Of a stretch of 7,211 nt of DNA, positions 7,008 to 7,211 are shown one piece after another. How positions within the stretch are numbered: position 1 is the first letter of the stretch; each line of letters starts with the position of its first letter. The DNA is from an uncultured Halomicronema sp. (GTDB taxonomy: Bacteria > Cyanobacteriota > Cyanobacteriia > Phormidesmidales > Phormidesmidaceae). A program made the position numbers and the translations under genes. The notes under the pieces are model-generated. The model was not told the DNA's origin. It made no database searches and saw only the letters and a list, made by a program, of their open reading frames with translations. The stretch lies in NCBI GenBank assembly GCA_937897665.1, contig CALCPB010000357.1:1-7211 (forward strand). Reading direction: 5' to 3'.

Positions 7008-7211
7008 GATGAACTGCAAGTTATGGCGTTATCTCGCGTTCAAACCGAGGATTCACCGCAGTGCATTGTCAGGACTAAAAATTAGGGTAGGCAACAGTGT
7101 TGTGGAACGTAGCGTTAAAGCACCCAAAGCGCTATGTCTATGCTGAAGAAATATACCGTCCGCTTAAGCGCGACTTTATCCATCAGGCCGCGTAGCAGAG
7201 TAAGTGGATCA
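7008..7211. other. Right-edge stretch without an assignable gene
   Basis: No complete gene is visible. A plus-strand frame from GTG 7097 to TAG 7195 gives 32 residues with a protein-like stretch (KRYVYAEEIYRPLKRDF), and a minus-strand frame is open from the edge for 31 codons. Neither is recognised. They could be the remnant of a gene, the end of a minus-strand gene entering from the right, or chance. Confidence 0.3.

Overview
The window reads as cyanobacterial chromosome. I count 12 copies of the HIP1 octamer GCGATCGC in 7.2 kb (about 0.1 expected by chance at even base composition). The groESL operon also carries CIRCE together with what look like the cyanobacterial K-box and N-box elements, and GroEL has the DFDY tail of cyanobacterial GroEL1. 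Two small secreted proteins end in PEP-CTERM sorting tails. This suggests a filamentous or otherwise large-genome cyanobacterium; I cannot name the genus.

Layout: (1) 1-982, minus strand: the N-terminal 327 codons of a secreted filamentous-haemagglutinin-type (TPS domain) protein that runs off the left edge. (2) 983-1203: divergent control region with a small palindrome, K-box, N-box, a probable promoter and a perfect CIRCE. (3) 1204-3359: groES and groEL1, separated by an unusually long 212-base spacer full of degenerate short repeats. Both ribosome binding sites sit in small hairpins. Two hairpins follow groEL, the second a clear terminator. (4) 3540-4574: a two-helix membrane protein with a PH-like segment and an unrecognised conserved-looking C-terminal domain. 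(5) 4575-5103: a non-coding stretch with palindromes and two look-alike hairpins. (6) 5104-5676 and 6308-6937: two PEP-CTERM proteins in tandem, each with its own terminator, separated by 631 bases. (7) 7008-7211: no convincing gene.

How the genes relate: groES and groEL form the chaperonin machine under HrcA/CIRCE heat control, probably with light- and heat-responsive cyanobacterial elements. The flanking genes concern the cell envelope: a large adhesin-like exoprotein on one side and two probable exosortase substrates on the other. No exosortase, TpsB transporter or hrcA lies in the window, so these partners must be elsewhere. The most unusual feature is the PEP-CTERM pair. Signal peptide, C-terminal tail, 18 identical bases across the stop codon and the terminator are shared, while the central domains look unrelated, as if different cores had been placed in one secretion and sorting frame. 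The PEP-CTERM half of the window is also visibly more AT-rich than the haemagglutinin and chaperonin half.
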